The notes: generated by a model from the sequence alone, not told the origin. DNA of 64,000 nucleotides from Flavobacterium sp. SH_e (GCF_025717045.1 NZ_JAOVZN010000001.1:496001-560000); one strand, 5' to 3'. Shown: positions 7,274-17,266, counted from the first letter of the stretch. Program-made: numbers and translations.

Positions 7274-9628
7274 ATGAGTCGTATAAGCAGTTTTTTAATT
7301 ATTCTATTAATATGTTTTTCATCTTTAAAGATGAATGCACAAGTTATAACTATAGACGATCAAAAAACTCCGCAACAGCTTATAGAAAATGTTTTAGTAA
7401 ATAGCTCTTGTGCATCGGCTTCAAATTCAACAGGAAAAGGCGATACTTTTAGATCAGGAAAACAAAGTTTCGCTTATTTCAATAGAAACGGAAGCAATTT
7501 CCCTTTTGAAGAAGGAATTGTGTTAGCCACATCGACTGCTGAAACCGCTATTGGTCCTTTCGTTAGTAATCTTACAAGTAATGATAGCGACCAATGGCTT
7601 GGCGATAGTGATCTTGATCAGGTTTTAGGAATTAATTCTATAAACTCAACATTATTAGAATTTGACTTTATTGCTTCTGCAAATTCATTAAGCTTTAATT
7701 ATATTTTTGCTTCCAATGAATATCAATATGATTATCCCTGTCAATATTCAGACGGGTTTGCTTTTTTAATAAAGGAAGTTGGATCAGCTGGACCGTATGA
7801 AAATTTAGCTATTATTCCCAATACAACTACACCTGTTTCCTCTGTAGATATTCGTCCAGAAATTAAACCCGGAACAAGACCTGGGGGAATTTCTTATACA
7901 GGTTGTCCAGCTTCAAATGAAAGTTATTTTAATGGTTTAAACAATAATGCAAGTCCAATAAATTACGCAGGACAAACCGAAGTAATGACAGCCCAAACTA
8001 CAGTAGTTGCTGGAAAAAAATATCATGTTAAATTGGTAATTGCCGATGATAAATTCAAATATTTAGAATCTGCGATTTTTCTGGAAGCAGGAAGTTTTTT
8101 AACGAAAATAAACTTTGGTGAGGATAGAACAATCAGCAATAATAATCCTGTTTGTTATGGCGAAAATTTTGTTTTAGACACAAAACTAAGCACTGCTAAT
8201 TATACCTTTAAATGGTTCATAAAAGATGTTCCAACTAATACTTATGTTCAATTATCAGGTGCTACAACTTCTACTTATACTGTAATCACTCCTGGAGCAT
8301 ACAAAGTTGAAGCGACTTTAAATGGAACAACTTGTGCTTCAATAGGAGATATTAAAGTTGAATTTGCACCAGAAATCATAACAAGAAATACTTCATTATT
8401 GCAATGTGATGATGATACTGACGGAATTACAATTTTTGATTTGACTAAAGTCGCTAATATTATAAAAAATAATAATTCTGAAATTATTAATCAAGGCTAT
8501 TATGAGACTTTAGCAAATGCACGAGCAAAAACAAACCCTATTTTAAACCCAGAAAGTTATATTAATAGAATTCCTAATCAAACTGTTTTTGCAAGAATTG
8601 AAAATATTTACGGCTGTTTCACAACGCCGGAAATTGCTTTAAAGGTTTCGGCTTCTGTTATTCCTAATCAGTCACCAATTGAAACATGTGATTATGACCA
8701 AACATTGGATGGTTTATATCAATTTGATTTACAAGCAGAAGTAACTCCCCAAATCATGACAGGTCTTCCTTCTGGGTTAGTAATAAATTACTTTTTGACA
8801 GCAAATGATGCATTAAGAGAGACAAATCCGTTGCCAAATATATTCAAGAACACAATTCCGAATAGTCAAACTATTTATGCTCGCGCAGTAAATGGTTCTG
8901 ATTGCTACGATATAACGCCTGTTGAATTGGTGGTTCATACTTTCGATCCTCCAAATTTTGAAGATGAAATACTATATTTATGCAAAGGCGACCAATTAAC
9001 ATTATCAGTTGCCGCTGGTTTTAAAAGCTATAGTTGGTCAAATGGAGATATTACAAACTCAACATTAATTAATACTGCTGGTGATTATTCTGTTGTTGTG
9101 ACAAATGCTAATGATTGTGAGAAAACAAAAAAATTTAAGGTGATTCTATCAGAACCTGCTTTAATTACTGTAGTAGAGGTAAAAGATTTTTCTGGAAATG
9201 ATAATACTGTGAAAATTCAATATACTGGTGTTGGAGATTATGAGTTTTCTATTGATGGAACTATTTTTCAAGATGATCCAACTTTTACTCAAGTAACACC
9301 CGGAGCTTACAATGCAATAGCAAGAGATAAAAATGGATGTGGCTTATCAAATTCGTTCTTAATATATGTCTTGGATTACCCTCGTTTTTTTACTCCTAAT
9401 GGTGATGGTTACAATGATTTGTGGGCAATAAAAAACATTGATCAAATGCCAGATTACACTATTTCAATTTTTGACCGATATGGAAAGCTTTTAAAACAAA
9501 TGACTCAAAATAGTATTGGCTGGAACGGAATCTTCAACGGACAGGAATTGCCATCAGACGATTATTGGTTTACTCTTTTATTTGTTGATGGAAAAAATGT
9601 GAAAGGCCATTTTAGTTTGAAAAGATAA
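7274..9628 (+). CDS. Choice-of-anchor L protein with T9SS type B sorting domain
   Basis: The 784-residue protein has a signal peptide ending near MNAQ. Residues about 40-270 form a choice-of-anchor L domain, with the typical FNYIFASNEYQYDYPCQYSDGF and a cysteine pair. Ig-like and disulphide-bearing repeats follow. The last 85 residues are the gliding-motility-associated type B sorting domain, with FFTPNGDGYNDLWAI, ISIFDRYGKLLKQ, GWNG and PSDDYWF. Such proteins cross the outer membrane by the type IX secretion system and stay on the surface or are released, usually as adhesins or matrix proteins. A bidirectional terminator separates the gene from typA. Confidence 0.88.
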   Translation: MSRISSFLIILLICFSSLKMNAQVITIDDQKTPQQLIENVLVNSSCASASNSTGKGDTFRSGKQSFAYFNRNGSNFPFEEGIVLATSTAETAIGPFVSNLTSNDSDQWLGDSDLDQVLGINSINSTLLEFDFIASANSLSFNYIFASNEYQYDYPCQYSDGFAFLIKEVGSAGPYENLAIIPNTTTPVSSVDIRPEIKPGTRPGGISYTGCPASNESYFNGLNNNASPINYAGQTEVMTAQTTVVAGKKYHVKLVIADDKFKYLESAIFLEAGSFLTKINFGEDRTISNNNPVCYGENFVLDTKLSTANYTFKWFIKDVPTNTYVQLSGATTSTYTVITPGAYKVEATLNGTTCASIGDIKVEFAPEIITRNTSLLQCDDDTDGITIFDLTKVANIIKNNNSEIINQGYYETLANARAKTNPILNPESYINRIPNQTVFARIENIYGCFTTPEIALKVSASVIPNQSPIETCDYDQTLDGLYQFDLQAEVTPQIMTGLPSGLVINYFLTANDALRETNPLPNIFKNTIPNSQTIYARAVNGSDCYDITPVELVVHTFDPPNFEDEILYLCKGDQLTLSVAAGFKSYSWSNGDITNSTLINTAGDYSVVVTNANDCEKTKKFKVILSEPALITVVEVKDFSGNDNTVKIQYTGVGDYEFSIDGTIFQDDPTFTQVTPGAYNAIARDKNGCGLSNSFLIYVLDYPRFFTPNGDGYNDLWAIKNIDQMPDYTISIFDRYGKLLKQMTQNSIGWNGIFNGQELPSDDYWFTLLFVDGKNVKGHFSLKR

Positions 9629-9703
9629 ACTTTTAAAAAAAATCAAAATTCAATCAAATTTCAAATTTTAATCTCTGAAAATAATTTCATTTAATAAAAA
9701 AAA

Positions 9704-9740
9704 TAATCCCAAACTCCTTAATTGGAATTTGGGATTTTTT
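9704..9740. terminator. Bidirectional intrinsic terminator
   Basis: A hairpin with arms ATCCCAAACTCC and GGAATTTGGGAT (one mismatch) is followed by TTTTTT on the plus strand and by a T-rich run on the minus strand. It lies between the 3' ends of the convergent sorting-domain gene and typA. Confidence 0.8.
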
Positions 9741-9761
9741 ATATTGAAATTTAAAATATAA

Positions 9762-11558
9762 TTAAATTTTATATCTTTTTCTATCTGTTTCGCTTAAGTA
9801 AATTTTTCTTAAACGTAAAGATTTTGGAGTAACTTCAACATACTCATCTTTTTGGATGTACTCTAAAGCTTCTTCTAATGAGAATTTGATAGCAGGAATA
9901 ATTCTAGCTTTATCATCAGCTCCAGAAGAACGTACGTTAGAAAGTTTTTTCGTTTTAGTAACGTTAACAGTCATATCGTCGCTACGAGTGTTTTCTCCAA
10001 TAACTTGACCTTCATAGATATCTTCGTTAGGATCAACGAAGAATTTACCACGATCTTGTAATTTATCGATAGAGTAAGGAATAGCTTTTCCGTTTTCCAT
10101 AGAGATTAATGAACCGTTGTTACGTCCAGGAATTTCTCCTTTGTATGGTTCGTATCCAATGAAACGGTGTGCCATAATAGCCTCACCAGCAGTAGCAGTA
10201 AGCAATTGATTTCTTAAACCGATAATTCCACGAGATGGAATATTGAATTTAATAATCATACGCTCTCCTTTACCTTCCATAGAAAGCATTTCTCCTTTAC
10301 GGATAGTAACGAATTCAACCGCTCTACCTGAGAGGTTTTCTGGTAAATCGATAGTTAATTCCTCAATTGGCTCACATTTCACTCCATCAACTTCTTTGAT
10401 GATAACTTGTGGCTGACCAATTTGAAGCTCATACCCTTCTCTTCTCATTGTTTCAATAAGAACTGACAAGTGTAATACACCACGACCAAATACCATGAAT
10501 TTATCAGCAGAATCAGTTTCTCCAACTTTCATCGCTAAGTTTTTCTCTAACTCTTTTGTTAATCTTTCACGAATATGTCTAGAAGTAACAAATTTACCTT
10601 CTTTACCAAAGAAAGGAGAATCGTTAATTGTAAACAACATACTCATTGTAGGCTCGTCGATAGCAATAGTTTGTAATGCCTCTGGATTTTCGAAATCTGC
10701 AATAGTATCACCAATTTCAAAACCTTCAATACCAACAACAGCACAAATATCTCCAGCAACAACTTCTTCTACTTTTCTACGGCCTAAACCTTCGAAAGTA
10801 TGTAATTCTTTAATTCTAGATTTGATTATTTTACCATCTCTTTTTACTAAAGAAATTGGCATTCCTTCTTTTAAAGTTCCTCTTTCAAGACGTCCAATAG
10901 CGATACGACCTGTAAATGAAGAGAAATCTAAAGAAGTAATCAACATTTGTGGAGTTCCTTCAGAAACTTTAGGAGCTGGAACATTAGCAATAACCATGTC
11001 TAATAATGGCTCAATGTTTTCTGTTTGATTTTTCCAATCGTCAGACATCCAGTTGTTTTTTGCTGAACCATAAACTGCTGGGAAATCTAATTGTTCTTCA
11101 GTAGCTCCTAATTCGAACATTAGATCGAAAACTTTCTCATGAACTTCTTCTGGAGTACAGTTTTCTTTATCTACTTTATTGATAACAACACAAGGTTTCA
11201 ATCCTAAATCGATCGCTTTTTGCAAAACGAAACGAGTTTGAGGCATTGGTCCCTCGAAAGCATCAACTAGCAAACATACACCATCGGCCATGTTCAATAC
11301 ACGTTCTACTTCTCCTCCAAAATCGGCGTGGCCTGGAGTATCGATAATATTGATTTTTGTTCCTTTATATTGAACAGATACGTTTTTAGAAGTAATTGTA
11401 ATACCTCTCTCACGCTCTAAATCATTATTATCTAAGATTAAATCACCTGTGTTTTCGTTTTCACGAAATAACTGACAGTGATACATAATTTTATCAACCA
11501 AAGTTGTTTTACCGTGATCGACGTGGGCAATAATTGCAATGTTTCTAATAGATTCCAT
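9762..11558 (-). CDS. typA: Translational GTPase TypA/BipA
   Basis: The 598-residue GTPase binds ribosomes and aids large-subunit assembly and stress adaptation. The G1 loop is [10 protein letters not shown]2 lies in the RERGITI region, G3 is [12 protein letters not shown] and G4 is NKVD. The EF-G-like domains and the TypA-specific C-terminal region ([27 protein letters not shown]) follow. Length and domain order are those of the family, and the ATG start places the G1 loop at the usual residue 10-18. It is transcribed alone: TACCTTTG lies 20 bases upstream of the start and a terminator is shared with the convergent neighbour. Confidence 0.98.
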   Translation of the reverse strand: MESIRNIAIIAHVDHGKTTLVDKIMYHCQLFRENENTGDLILDNNDLERERGITITSKNVSVQYKGTKINIIDTPGHADFGGEVERVLNMADGVCLLVDAFEGPMPQTRFVLQKAIDLGLKPCVVINKVDKENCTPEEVHEKVFDLMFELGATEEQLDFPAVYGSAKNNWMSDDWKNQTENIEPLLDMVIANVPAPKVSEGTPQMLITSLDFSSFTGRIAIGRLERGTLKEGMPISLVKRDGKIIKSRIKELHTFEGLGRRKVEEVVAGDICAVVGIEGFEIGDTIADFENPEALQTIAIDEPTMSMLFTINDSPFFGKEGKFVTSRHIRERLTKELEKNLAMKVGETDSADKFMVFGRGVLHLSVLIETMRREGYELQIGQPQVIIKEVDGVKCEPIEELTIDLPENLSGRAVEFVTIRKGEMLSMEGKGERMIIKFNIPSRGIIGLRNQLLTATAGEAIMAHRFIGYEPYKGEIPGRNNGSLISMENGKAIPYSIDKLQDRGKFFVDPNEDIYEGQVIGENTRSDDMTVNVTKTKKLSNVRSSGADDKARIIPAIKFSLEEALEYIQKDEYVEVTPKSLRLRKIYLSETDRKRYKI

Positions 11559-11577
11559 CTGTGATTTTTAATGGGCG

Positions 11578-11585
11578 CAAAGGTA
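11578..11585 (-). promoter_or_regulatory. Predicted -7 promoter element of typA
   Basis: TACCTTTG on the minus strand matches TAnnTTTG and ends 19 bases before the typA ATG. The upstream region is T-rich without a clear TTG at -33. Confidence 0.5.
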
Positions 11586-11713
11586 CACTTTATTTTCTAA
11601 AAAAAAACGTTTCTATCATAGTTTGCGTATATACAATCAATTAGTTAATAAAAAACGTCAAAATATAGGCTTCAAAATAATATTAACATACGTTTACTTA
11701 TTGTTAAATTAAC

Positions 11714-11721
11714 TATATTTG
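11714..11721 (+). promoter_or_regulatory. Predicted -7 element directly before a start codon
   Basis: TATATTTG matches TAnnTTTG and ends five bases before the ATG at 11727. If used, transcription would start at or within a few bases of the start codon. This favours ATG 11727 over the GTG at 11724 as the first codon of the kinase. Confidence 0.4.
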
Positions 11722-11726
11722 AAGTG

Positions 11727-13436
11727 ATGAAAAGTAAAACTCTCCAAATTACTCTTATTTATACAATCATCTCGATAATTATGGCTGTCATATGTCATAA
11801 ATTACTCATCGCCTACTTTTCTTCCTCAGAATATCTATATCTCTCTCTTTTAAAAGACATTGTATTCATATTAATTACAGGATTGATCTTCAGATTTATA
11901 CTCGCAAAAAACGAAAAAAGAAGCATAACAATTTTTGAAAAGTTAAACAAAACTAACAAAGAAATAAAAGAATCCAATGAGAAATATGACATTGTAGCGA
12001 AAGCAACTAGCGATACTATTTGGGATTGGAAAATTCAAGAGGACAGTATTAATTGGAATAAAGGAATTGAAGGTGTTTTTGGTTATGATCCTGAAGAAGT
12101 GGGCAAAACTTCTAAGTGGTGGTTTGACAAAATTCATCCGGAAGACAGTATCCGAATGTCAATAAAACTTTACTCTTTCATTGAACAAAAAACTGAAAAG
12201 TGGCAAGATCAATACCGTTTTAGATGCGCTGACGGAACATATAAATATGTTTTGGACCGAGGATTTCTCTTAAAAGATGAAAACGGAAGAGCTATCAGAA
12301 TGATTGGTGCCATTCAAGATATTACAAAACAAAAAGAAGAAGAACAGCGATTAAAACTTTTAGAAACTGTAATCACACAATCTAAAGATTCTATTTTAAT
12401 TACCGAAGCCAATTCGCCTGAAGGAAAAATTCCTAAAATAGTATATGTTAACCCAGCATTTTCTCAGATGTCGGGATACCAGTCAAACGAAATAATCGGA
12501 AAATCTGCTAATATCTTTAAAGGTCCAAACTCTGATTCAGATGAATTAAAAAAATTATTGCGAGCCATAAAAAATGAGGAAGAATGCCTTATTGAAACAA
12601 TTACTTACACCAAAAGCAAGCAAGAATATTGGGTGCGTTTTTCTATGATCCCTATTTTTAATAACGAAGGAGTAATTTCACATTGGATTTCAATACAAAG
12701 AGATATTACAGATGAGAAAAAACTCGAAACAGAAAAAGAACATCTTATTCGAGAATTAACTCAAAACAACAAGGACCTAAAACAATTCTCATACATCACT
12801 TCACACAATCTTAGAGCACCGCTTTCTAATTTAATTGGGCTTTTAAATTTAATAGAAGACACTCCCGTAGAAAACGAAGAACTCCAAGAGATTTTGGCTG
12901 GTTTCACCAAATCAACTCATTTACTAAATGAAACCATTAATGACTTGGTAAAAGTTATTATCATTAAAGACAATCCTTCCATGCAAAAAGAAGAAGTATC
13001 TTTAAAAGAAGTTTTTGAAAATGTATTTAGCCAGTTGTCATTTCAAATAGAACTGCACAAACCTATTATTAAACTTAAATTTGACAAAGTTCCTGAGCTC
13101 ATCACAAATAAAGCTTACATCGAAAGCATTTTACTAAATTTGCTCACCAATTCCATAAAATACAAATCTGAGAATAGAAAACTTAAAATATCTATAACTG
13201 CAGAACAAATAGAAAACAGAACAATCTTAACCTTTAAGGACAACGGAATTGGAATTGATCTTGAAAGAAATCGCGACAAAGTGTTTGGACTTTATCAAAG
13301 ATTTCACAATTATCCAGACAGTAAAGGATTAGGCTTGTATCTTGTAAAATCGCAGGTAGAAACAATGGGAGGAACAATTTCTATCGACAGCGAAGTCAAC
13401 AAAGGAACTACATTTACAATAACATTTAAAAATTAA
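11727..13436 (+). CDS. PAS-domain sensor histidine kinase
   Basis: This membrane histidine kinase of about 569 residues begins with two transmembrane helices in the first 70 residues. Two PAS domains follow: the first with DTIWDWKI, FGYDPEEV and FDKIHPED, the second with KIVYVNPAFSQMSGY and WVRFSMIPIF. The dimerisation/phosphoacceptor helix carries SHNLRAPLSN, with H as the predicted phosphosite. The ATPase domain has LLTNSIKY (N box), DNGIGID (G1) and KGLGLYLVK (G2). A GTG at 11724 directly precedes the ATG; I chose the ATG. Five bases separate the stop from the receiver gene downstream, so the two are an operon and probably a phosphorelay. The signal is unknown. Confidence 0.92.
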   Translation: MKSKTLQITLIYTIISIIMAVICHKLLIAYFSSSEYLYLSLLKDIVFILITGLIFRFILAKNEKRSITIFEKLNKTNKEIKESNEKYDIVAKATSDTIWDWKIQEDSINWNKGIEGVFGYDPEEVGKTSKWWFDKIHPEDSIRMSIKLYSFIEQKTEKWQDQYRFRCADGTYKYVLDRGFLLKDENGRAIRMIGAIQDITKQKEEEQRLKLLETVITQSKDSILITEANSPEGKIPKIVYVNPAFSQMSGYQSNEIIGKSANIFKGPNSDSDELKKLLRAIKNEEECLIETITYTKSKQEYWVRFSMIPIFNNEGVISHWISIQRDITDEKKLETEKEHLIRELTQNNKDLKQFSYITSHNLRAPLSNLIGLLNLIEDTPVENEELQEILAGFTKSTHLLNETINDLVKVIIIKDNPSMQKEEVSLKEVFENVFSQLSFQIELHKPIIKLKFDKVPELITNKAYIESILLNLLTNSIKYKSENRKLKISITAEQIENRTILTFKDNGIGIDLERNRDKVFGLYQRFHNYPDSKGLGLYLVKSQVETMGGTISIDSEVNKGTTFTITFKN

Positions 13437-13441
13437 TTATT

Positions 13442-13849
13442 ATGCTTGAGCAGATTTTATGCATTGACGATGATCCAATCACATTGATGCTTTGCAAAAA
13501 AGTAATTTCAAAATCTTCATTTTCCCATGAAGTTATTACGGCTCAAAACGGTGAAGAAGCTCTTCATTACTTCAACATCTTGAAATACACAAACGACAAA
13601 ACCAAAAGAAAACCCGAGTTAATCTTTTTAGATTTAAATATGCCTATTATGGGAGGATGGGAATTTTTAGATCATTTTACCTCTTCAGATTACAACGAAT
13701 TCAATTCTGTTCCTGTAATTGTTTTATCTTCCACAATTGACCCTGAAGATTTAGCCAAAGCAAAAAAATATCCAATAATAATAGATTTTCTTTCCAAACC
13801 CATTACCCAGCCAATGCTAGAATATCTTAAAAAGAAAATAGAACCTTAA
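13442..13849 (+). CDS. Single-domain response regulator
   Basis: The 135-residue product is a lone receiver domain. An acidic pair (CIDDDP) sits near the N-terminus, the phosphorylatable Asp is in IFLDLNMPIMGG, a Ser/Thr switch is in VLSSTID and the conserved Lys is in FLSKPI. There is no output domain, so it acts by protein contact or as a phosphorelay intermediate, as in Rcp1-like regulators paired with PAS kinases. It follows the kinase gene by five bases and ends before a strong terminator. Confidence 0.93.
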   Translation: MLEQILCIDDDPITLMLCKKVISKSSFSHEVITAQNGEEALHYFNILKYTNDKTKRKPELIFLDLNMPIMGGWEFLDHFTSSDYNEFNSVPVIVLSSTIDPEDLAKAKKYPIIIDFLSKPITQPMLEYLKKKIEP

Positions 13850-13908
13850 AAGTAAATTTCAAACACAGGATTAAATTAAGATTTAAAATCATAATCTTTT
13901 AAATAACA

Positions 13909-13962
13909 AAATTCCAAATTCCAATTATCTATAAAATGGGAATTTGGAATTTATTTTTTTTA
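13909..13962 (+). terminator. Intrinsic terminator of the kinase/receiver operon
   Basis: Perfect 14-bp arms (AAATTCCAAATTCC and its complement at 13939-13952) are followed by ATTTTTTTT. The hairpin lies 60 bases after the receiver stop codon. Confidence 0.85.
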
Positions 13963-13983
13963 CTAGAATCTTTCGATTTAAAG

Positions 13984-14010
13984 CAAAAAAAAGTCCTCTA
14001 AAAGAGGACC
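13984..14010 (-). terminator. Intrinsic terminator of rpsT
   Basis: On the minus strand GTCCTCT, a short T loop and AGAGGAC are followed by eight T residues, starting about 20 bases after the rpsT stop codon. Confidence 0.88.
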
Positions 14011-14031
14011 TATATCTTACAAATTGTTTAA

Positions 14032-14283
14032 TTACAATTTAGCAACGTGTTTCGTTAATTTAGACTTCAAGTTAGAAGCTTTATTATCGTGAATGATGTT
14101 CTTTTTAGCTAATTTATCAATCATAGAGATTACAGTTGATAATTTTGCAGCAGCATCAGATTTGTCTGTAGCTAATCTTAACGCTTTAATAGCATTACGA
14201 GTAGTTTTATGTTGGTATCTGTTAAGAACTCTTCTTTTTTCGTTACTTCTGATTCTTTTTAATGCTGACTTATGATTTGCCAT
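14032..14283 (-). CDS. rpsT: 30S ribosomal protein S20
   Basis: The 83-residue basic helical protein begins MANHKSALKRIRSNEKRR, the hallmark of S20, and has the usual length. S20 binds 16S rRNA early in 30S assembly. It is a single-gene unit with its own terminator downstream; the two tRNA-Glu genes and proS lie upstream on the same strand, separated by a gap of about 150 bases. Confidence 0.97.
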   Translation of the reverse strand: MANHKSALKRIRSNEKRRVLNRYQHKTTRNAIKALRLATDKSDAAAKLSTVISMIDKLAKKNIIHDNKASNLKSKLTKHVAKL

Positions 14284-14437
14284 TTCTTTTAATTTTAGAT
14301 GTAATAATTATTATAAATACTAGTTAAAAAAGAAAAACCTCCCACAATTGTAAAATCAATCACTTTGGTTTTAACTAATAAAACAAAAACCGAGACACCA
14401 ATTTTTGTTTTACAAAACTTATTTACAACTAATTTTG

Positions 14438-14509
14438 TAGTCCGTAGGGGAATCGAACCCCTGTTACCAGGATGAAAACCTGGCGTCCTAACCCCTAGAC
14501 GAACGGACC
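14438..14509 (-). tRNA. tRNA-Glu (UUC), copy 1
   Basis: On the minus strand 72 bases fold as a cloverleaf. The acceptor stem is GGTCCGT with ACGGACT, starting with a G-U pair. The anticodon arm is CCAGG-TTTTCAT-CCTGG with anticodon TTC, and the T arm contains GGTTCGATTCC. The discriminator is A and CCA is not encoded. The D loop contains CTAGGGGTTAGG, which differs from the second copy. Confidence 0.96.
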
Positions 14510-14554
14510 AATATTCTCCTAAGTTGGAAACTTTTCAATATGTAATATAACTTG

Positions 14555-14626
14555 TAGTCCGTGGGGGAATCGAACCCCCCTTACCAGGATGAAAACCTGG
14601 CGTCCTAACCGATAGACGAACGGACC
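14555..14626 (-). tRNA. tRNA-Glu (UUC), copy 2
   Basis: This is a second 72-base tRNA-Glu with the same acceptor stem and anticodon arm as copy 1, 45 bases upstream of it in the direction of transcription. The D loop reads CTATCGGTTAGG and the T stem is GGGGG/CCCCC instead of GGGG/CCCC with flanking changes. The two are therefore related but not identical, and are probably co-transcribed and processed. Confidence 0.96.
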
Positions 14627-14704
14627 GTGCTTCTGTATTGCGGATGCAAAGATACATCTATTTTTTATTTGCGCAACACCTAATGCAAAAAAATATATTT
14701 TTTT

Positions 14705-16183
14705 TTAATATGCCTTAGCAAAAAGCACTCTTTTAGAAGAAGGTTTTCCAGTAAACACACAGGTTCCCGCTTCTTCAACAGCATCTAAAGGTATACAACG
14801 AATCGTTGCTTTTGTCAATTCTTTTATCTTCTCTTCTGTTTCAGCAGTTCCGTCCCAGTGAGCAGACAAAAAGCCTCCTTTGCCTTCTAAAACTTCTTTA
14901 AATTCCTCAAAATTATTCACTTGCGTAATATGACTTTCACGATACTCAAATGCTCTTTTAAATAAATCATTTTGAATCTGCTCTAGCAAATCATTTACAT
15001 AATCAACGATTTTATCTCCTTGAACAACTTCTTTTGTCAAATTATCACGTCTTGCCACCTCAAAAGTTCCATTTTCTAAATCTTTTGGCCCAACAGCAAT
15101 TCGAACAGGAACACCTTTTAATTCCCATTCAGCAAATTTAAATCCTGGTTTTTGAGTTGTTCTATCATCAAACTTAACTGTGATTCTCAATTTTTTCAAT
15201 TTAGCTGTTAATTCATTAACTGCTTCTGTAATTTGTGCCAATTGTTCGTCTGTTTTATAAATAGGAACAATTACAACTTGTATTGGAGCTAAATTTGGAG
15301 GAAGAACTAATCCTTGATCATCTGAATGCGTCATAACCAATGCTCCCATTAAACGGGTAGAAACTCCCCAAGATGTCCCCCAAACATATTCTTGCTTCCC
15401 TTCTGCATTAGCAAACTTAACATCAAATGCTTTTGCGAAATTTTGACCTAAAAAGTGAGAAGTTCCCGCTTGCAGTGCTTTTCCATCCTGCATCAACGCT
15501 TCGATACAATATGTTTCATCTGCACCTGCAAAACGTTCAGTTTCAGTTTTAAATCCTTTTACAACTGGAATCGCCATGAAATTCTCTGCGAAATCAGCAT
15601 AAACATTCATCATTTTTTCAGACTCTTCAATAGCTTCCGCTTTTGTAGCATGAGCAGTATGCCCCTCTTGCCATAAAAATTCCGCAGTTCTCAAGAACAA
15701 ACGCGTACGCATTTCCCAACGAACCACATTTGCCCATTGATTAATTAATAAAGGTAAATCTCTATAAGATTGCACCCATCCTTTATATGTAGACCAAATA
15801 ATCGCCTCACTCGTAGGTCGAACAATAAGCTCTTCTTCTAATTTAGCGTTTGGATCAACTATAAGTTTCCCTGGTCTTTCCTCATCGCCCTTTAATCTAT
15901 AATGTGTTACAACAGCACATTCTTTTGCAAATCCTTCAGCATTTGTTTCCTCAGCTTCAAACATGCTCTTCGGCACAAATAAAGGGAAATAAGCATTTTG
16001 ATGTCCAGTTTCTTTGAACATACGATCTAATTCAGCCTGCATTTTTTCCCAAATAGCATACCCGTATGGTTTTATTACCATACATCCTCTAACTCCTGAA
16101 TTTTCAGCTAGATCTGCTTTAACAACCAGCTCGTTATACCATTTCGAATAATCTTCTGATCTTGTAGTAAGGTTCTTACTCAT
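14705..16183 (-). CDS. proS: Prolyl-tRNA synthetase (short archaeal/eukaryotic type)
   Basis: The 492-residue enzyme charges tRNA-Pro. It has the class II motif 2 region ([20 protein letters not shown]), motif 3 ([18 protein letters not shown]) and an anticodon-binding domain followed by the C-terminal region ending [18 protein letters not shown]. The length and the missing editing insertion place it in the type 3 group used by Bacteroidota. It is upstream of the tRNA-Glu pair on the same strand. The start is the ATG giving [20 protein letters not shown], which matches the family N-terminus. Confidence 0.97.
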   Translation of the reverse strand: MSKNLTTRSEDYSKWYNELVVKADLAENSGVRGCMVIKPYGYAIWEKMQAELDRMFKETGHQNAYFPLFVPKSMFEAEETNAEGFAKECAVVTHYRLKGDEERPGKLIVDPNAKLEEELIVRPTSEAIIWSTYKGWVQSYRDLPLLINQWANVVRWEMRTRLFLRTAEFLWQEGHTAHATKAEAIEESEKMMNVYADFAENFMAIPVVKGFKTETERFAGADETYCIEALMQDGKALQAGTSHFLGQNFAKAFDVKFANAEGKQEYVWGTSWGVSTRLMGALVMTHSDDQGLVLPPNLAPIQVVIVPIYKTDEQLAQITEAVNELTAKLKKLRITVKFDDRTTQKPGFKFAEWELKGVPVRIAVGPKDLENGTFEVARRDNLTKEVVQGDKIVDYVNDLLEQIQNDLFKRAFEYRESHITQVNNFEEFKEVLEGKGGFLSAHWDGTAETEEKIKELTKATIRCIPLDAVEEAGTCVFTGKPSSKRVLFAKAY

Positions 16184-16247
16184 ATTATATTTTTTGGCAC
16201 AAATTTTGTTTTATTCAATTTTAACTAAATAGTTTGACAAAACTAAC

Positions 16248-16255
16248 TAATTTTG
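16248..16255 (+). promoter_or_regulatory. Predicted -7 promoter element
   Basis: TAATTTTG matches TAnnTTTG, 30 bases before the ATG at 16286. A TTG lies upstream at 16234-16236, closer than the usual 17-19 bases, so the -33 assignment is doubtful. Confidence 0.45.
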
Positions 16256-16285
16256 TAATGTGCAACAATAAAAAACACCACAGAT

Positions 16286-17266
16286 ATGAAAACTTACATT
16301 TCTCTCCGCCGAAACTCTAATCATTTTTACATAATTGGATTTTTGAGTTTATTGCTAGCGTCGTGTGGTTCTTACCAAAATTCATCTTATTACGATAATG
16401 ATGGCGTTTACGGTAATTCATCAAACATTCATGTGCAGGCCAACAGCACAAACAACCAATACAAAGATTATTTCAGATCATTGCAAGATGACAATCAGCC
16501 AACTGAAATATTTACCGATGTTGACAACTACACTAATTATTCTGAAAGCGACAGTACGCAAACTGCCTCAGTAGGTTATCCTGCTTGGGGAAGCAGCAGT
16601 TCTGATGTTTCGGTAAATGTTTACTCTGACCCAACATGGTCATTCGGATTTGGAATGGGATGGGGTTATCCTTATTATGGCTACGGATATTATGGATGGG
16701 GCTACCCTTATTACGGATGGGGTTATCCATACTATGGATGGGGTTATCCAGGATGGGGTTATCCATATTATGGCTATTATGGAAACTACTCTTACAACTA
16801 CGGAAGAAGAGGTTCAGCAGCATATTATGGAAACAGAAATTACGCATACAATAGAAGCTACAATACCGGTAGAGGATATGCAACAAATAGAAACTATACT
16901 ACTAACAGAGGATATACAACAAACAGAAATTACACTACAAATAGAGCTAACAGTTATACCGACTTTAGAAGATCTAACATAAACAGTAGAACAACAAGTC
17001 CAACATTTACCAATAGAAGAAGCTATACTAACGGTTCGGACTATAGCACTTACAGCAATAGAAGATCTTACAACAATAGTGGAAACACTACAACAAACAG
17101 AACTTACACTCCTAGCAACAACAGCGGATCAACGAGAAGCTACGCACCAAGCAGCTCTTCACGTTCAATGAACAGCAGCGGTAGCGGAGGAAGCATGAGA
17201 TCATATAGCGGCGGCGGTGGCGGCGGTGGAATGAGATCTGGCGGCGGTGGCGGAGGAAGAAGATAA
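16286..17266 (+). CDS. Gly/Tyr/Trp-rich low-complexity lipoprotein
   Basis: The 326-residue protein has a signal ending in LLLASCGSYQ, a clear lipobox. After a polar 90-residue segment comes a block of tandem YGWGYPY heptapeptides (16691-16768), then a long Arg/Asn/Tyr/Thr/Ser region with TTNRGYTTNRNYTTNR-type repeats and a poly-Gly/Arg tail. No enzyme motif is present. Homologues are common in Flavobacteriia beside proS and are sometimes mislabelled as prolyl-tRNA synthetase because of that position. It is probably an envelope or surface structural protein; aromatic-Gly repeats could mediate self-association. Confidence 0.75.
   Translation: MKTYISLRRNSNHFYIIGFLSLLLASCGSYQNSSYYDNDGVYGNSSNIHVQANSTNNQYKDYFRSLQDDNQPTEIFTDVDNYTNYSESDSTQTASVGYPAWGSSSSDVSVNVYSDPTWSFGFGMGWGYPYYGYGYYGWGYPYYGWGYPYYGWGYPGWGYPYYGYYGNYSYNYGRRGSAAYYGNRNYAYNRSYNTGRGYATNRNYTTNRGYTTNRNYTTNRANSYTDFRRSNINSRTTSPTFTNRRSYTNGSDYSTYSNRRSYNNSGNTTTNRTYTPSNNSGSTRSYAPSSSSRSMNSSGSGGSMRSYSGGGGGGGMRSGGGGGGRR
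16691..16768 (+). repeat. In-frame 21-bp tandem repeats (YGWGYPY)
   Basis: Three to four units of about 21 bases each encode Tyr-Gly-Trp-Gly-Tyr-Pro-Tyr, the later ones shortened to GWGYPY. Units stay in frame and differ mainly at third codon positions, so the peptide repeat appears to be kept by selection or recent copying. Confidence 0.8.

Noticed and set aside
10495..11028. 177-codon plus-strand frame opposite typA
   Set aside because: It is fully antisense to the conserved typA coding region, has no promoter-like or family features, and arises from codon bias.
14438..14626. tRNA pair as borders of an integrated element
   Set aside because: The two genes are 45 bases apart, no integrase is nearby, and the copies differ in two arms.
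16365..16982. Several overlapping frames within the Gly/Tyr/Trp repeat gene
   Set aside because: They come from reading the 21-bp repeats in other frames and give repetitive Met/Ile/Gly strings; only the frame with the lipoprotein signal is plausible.
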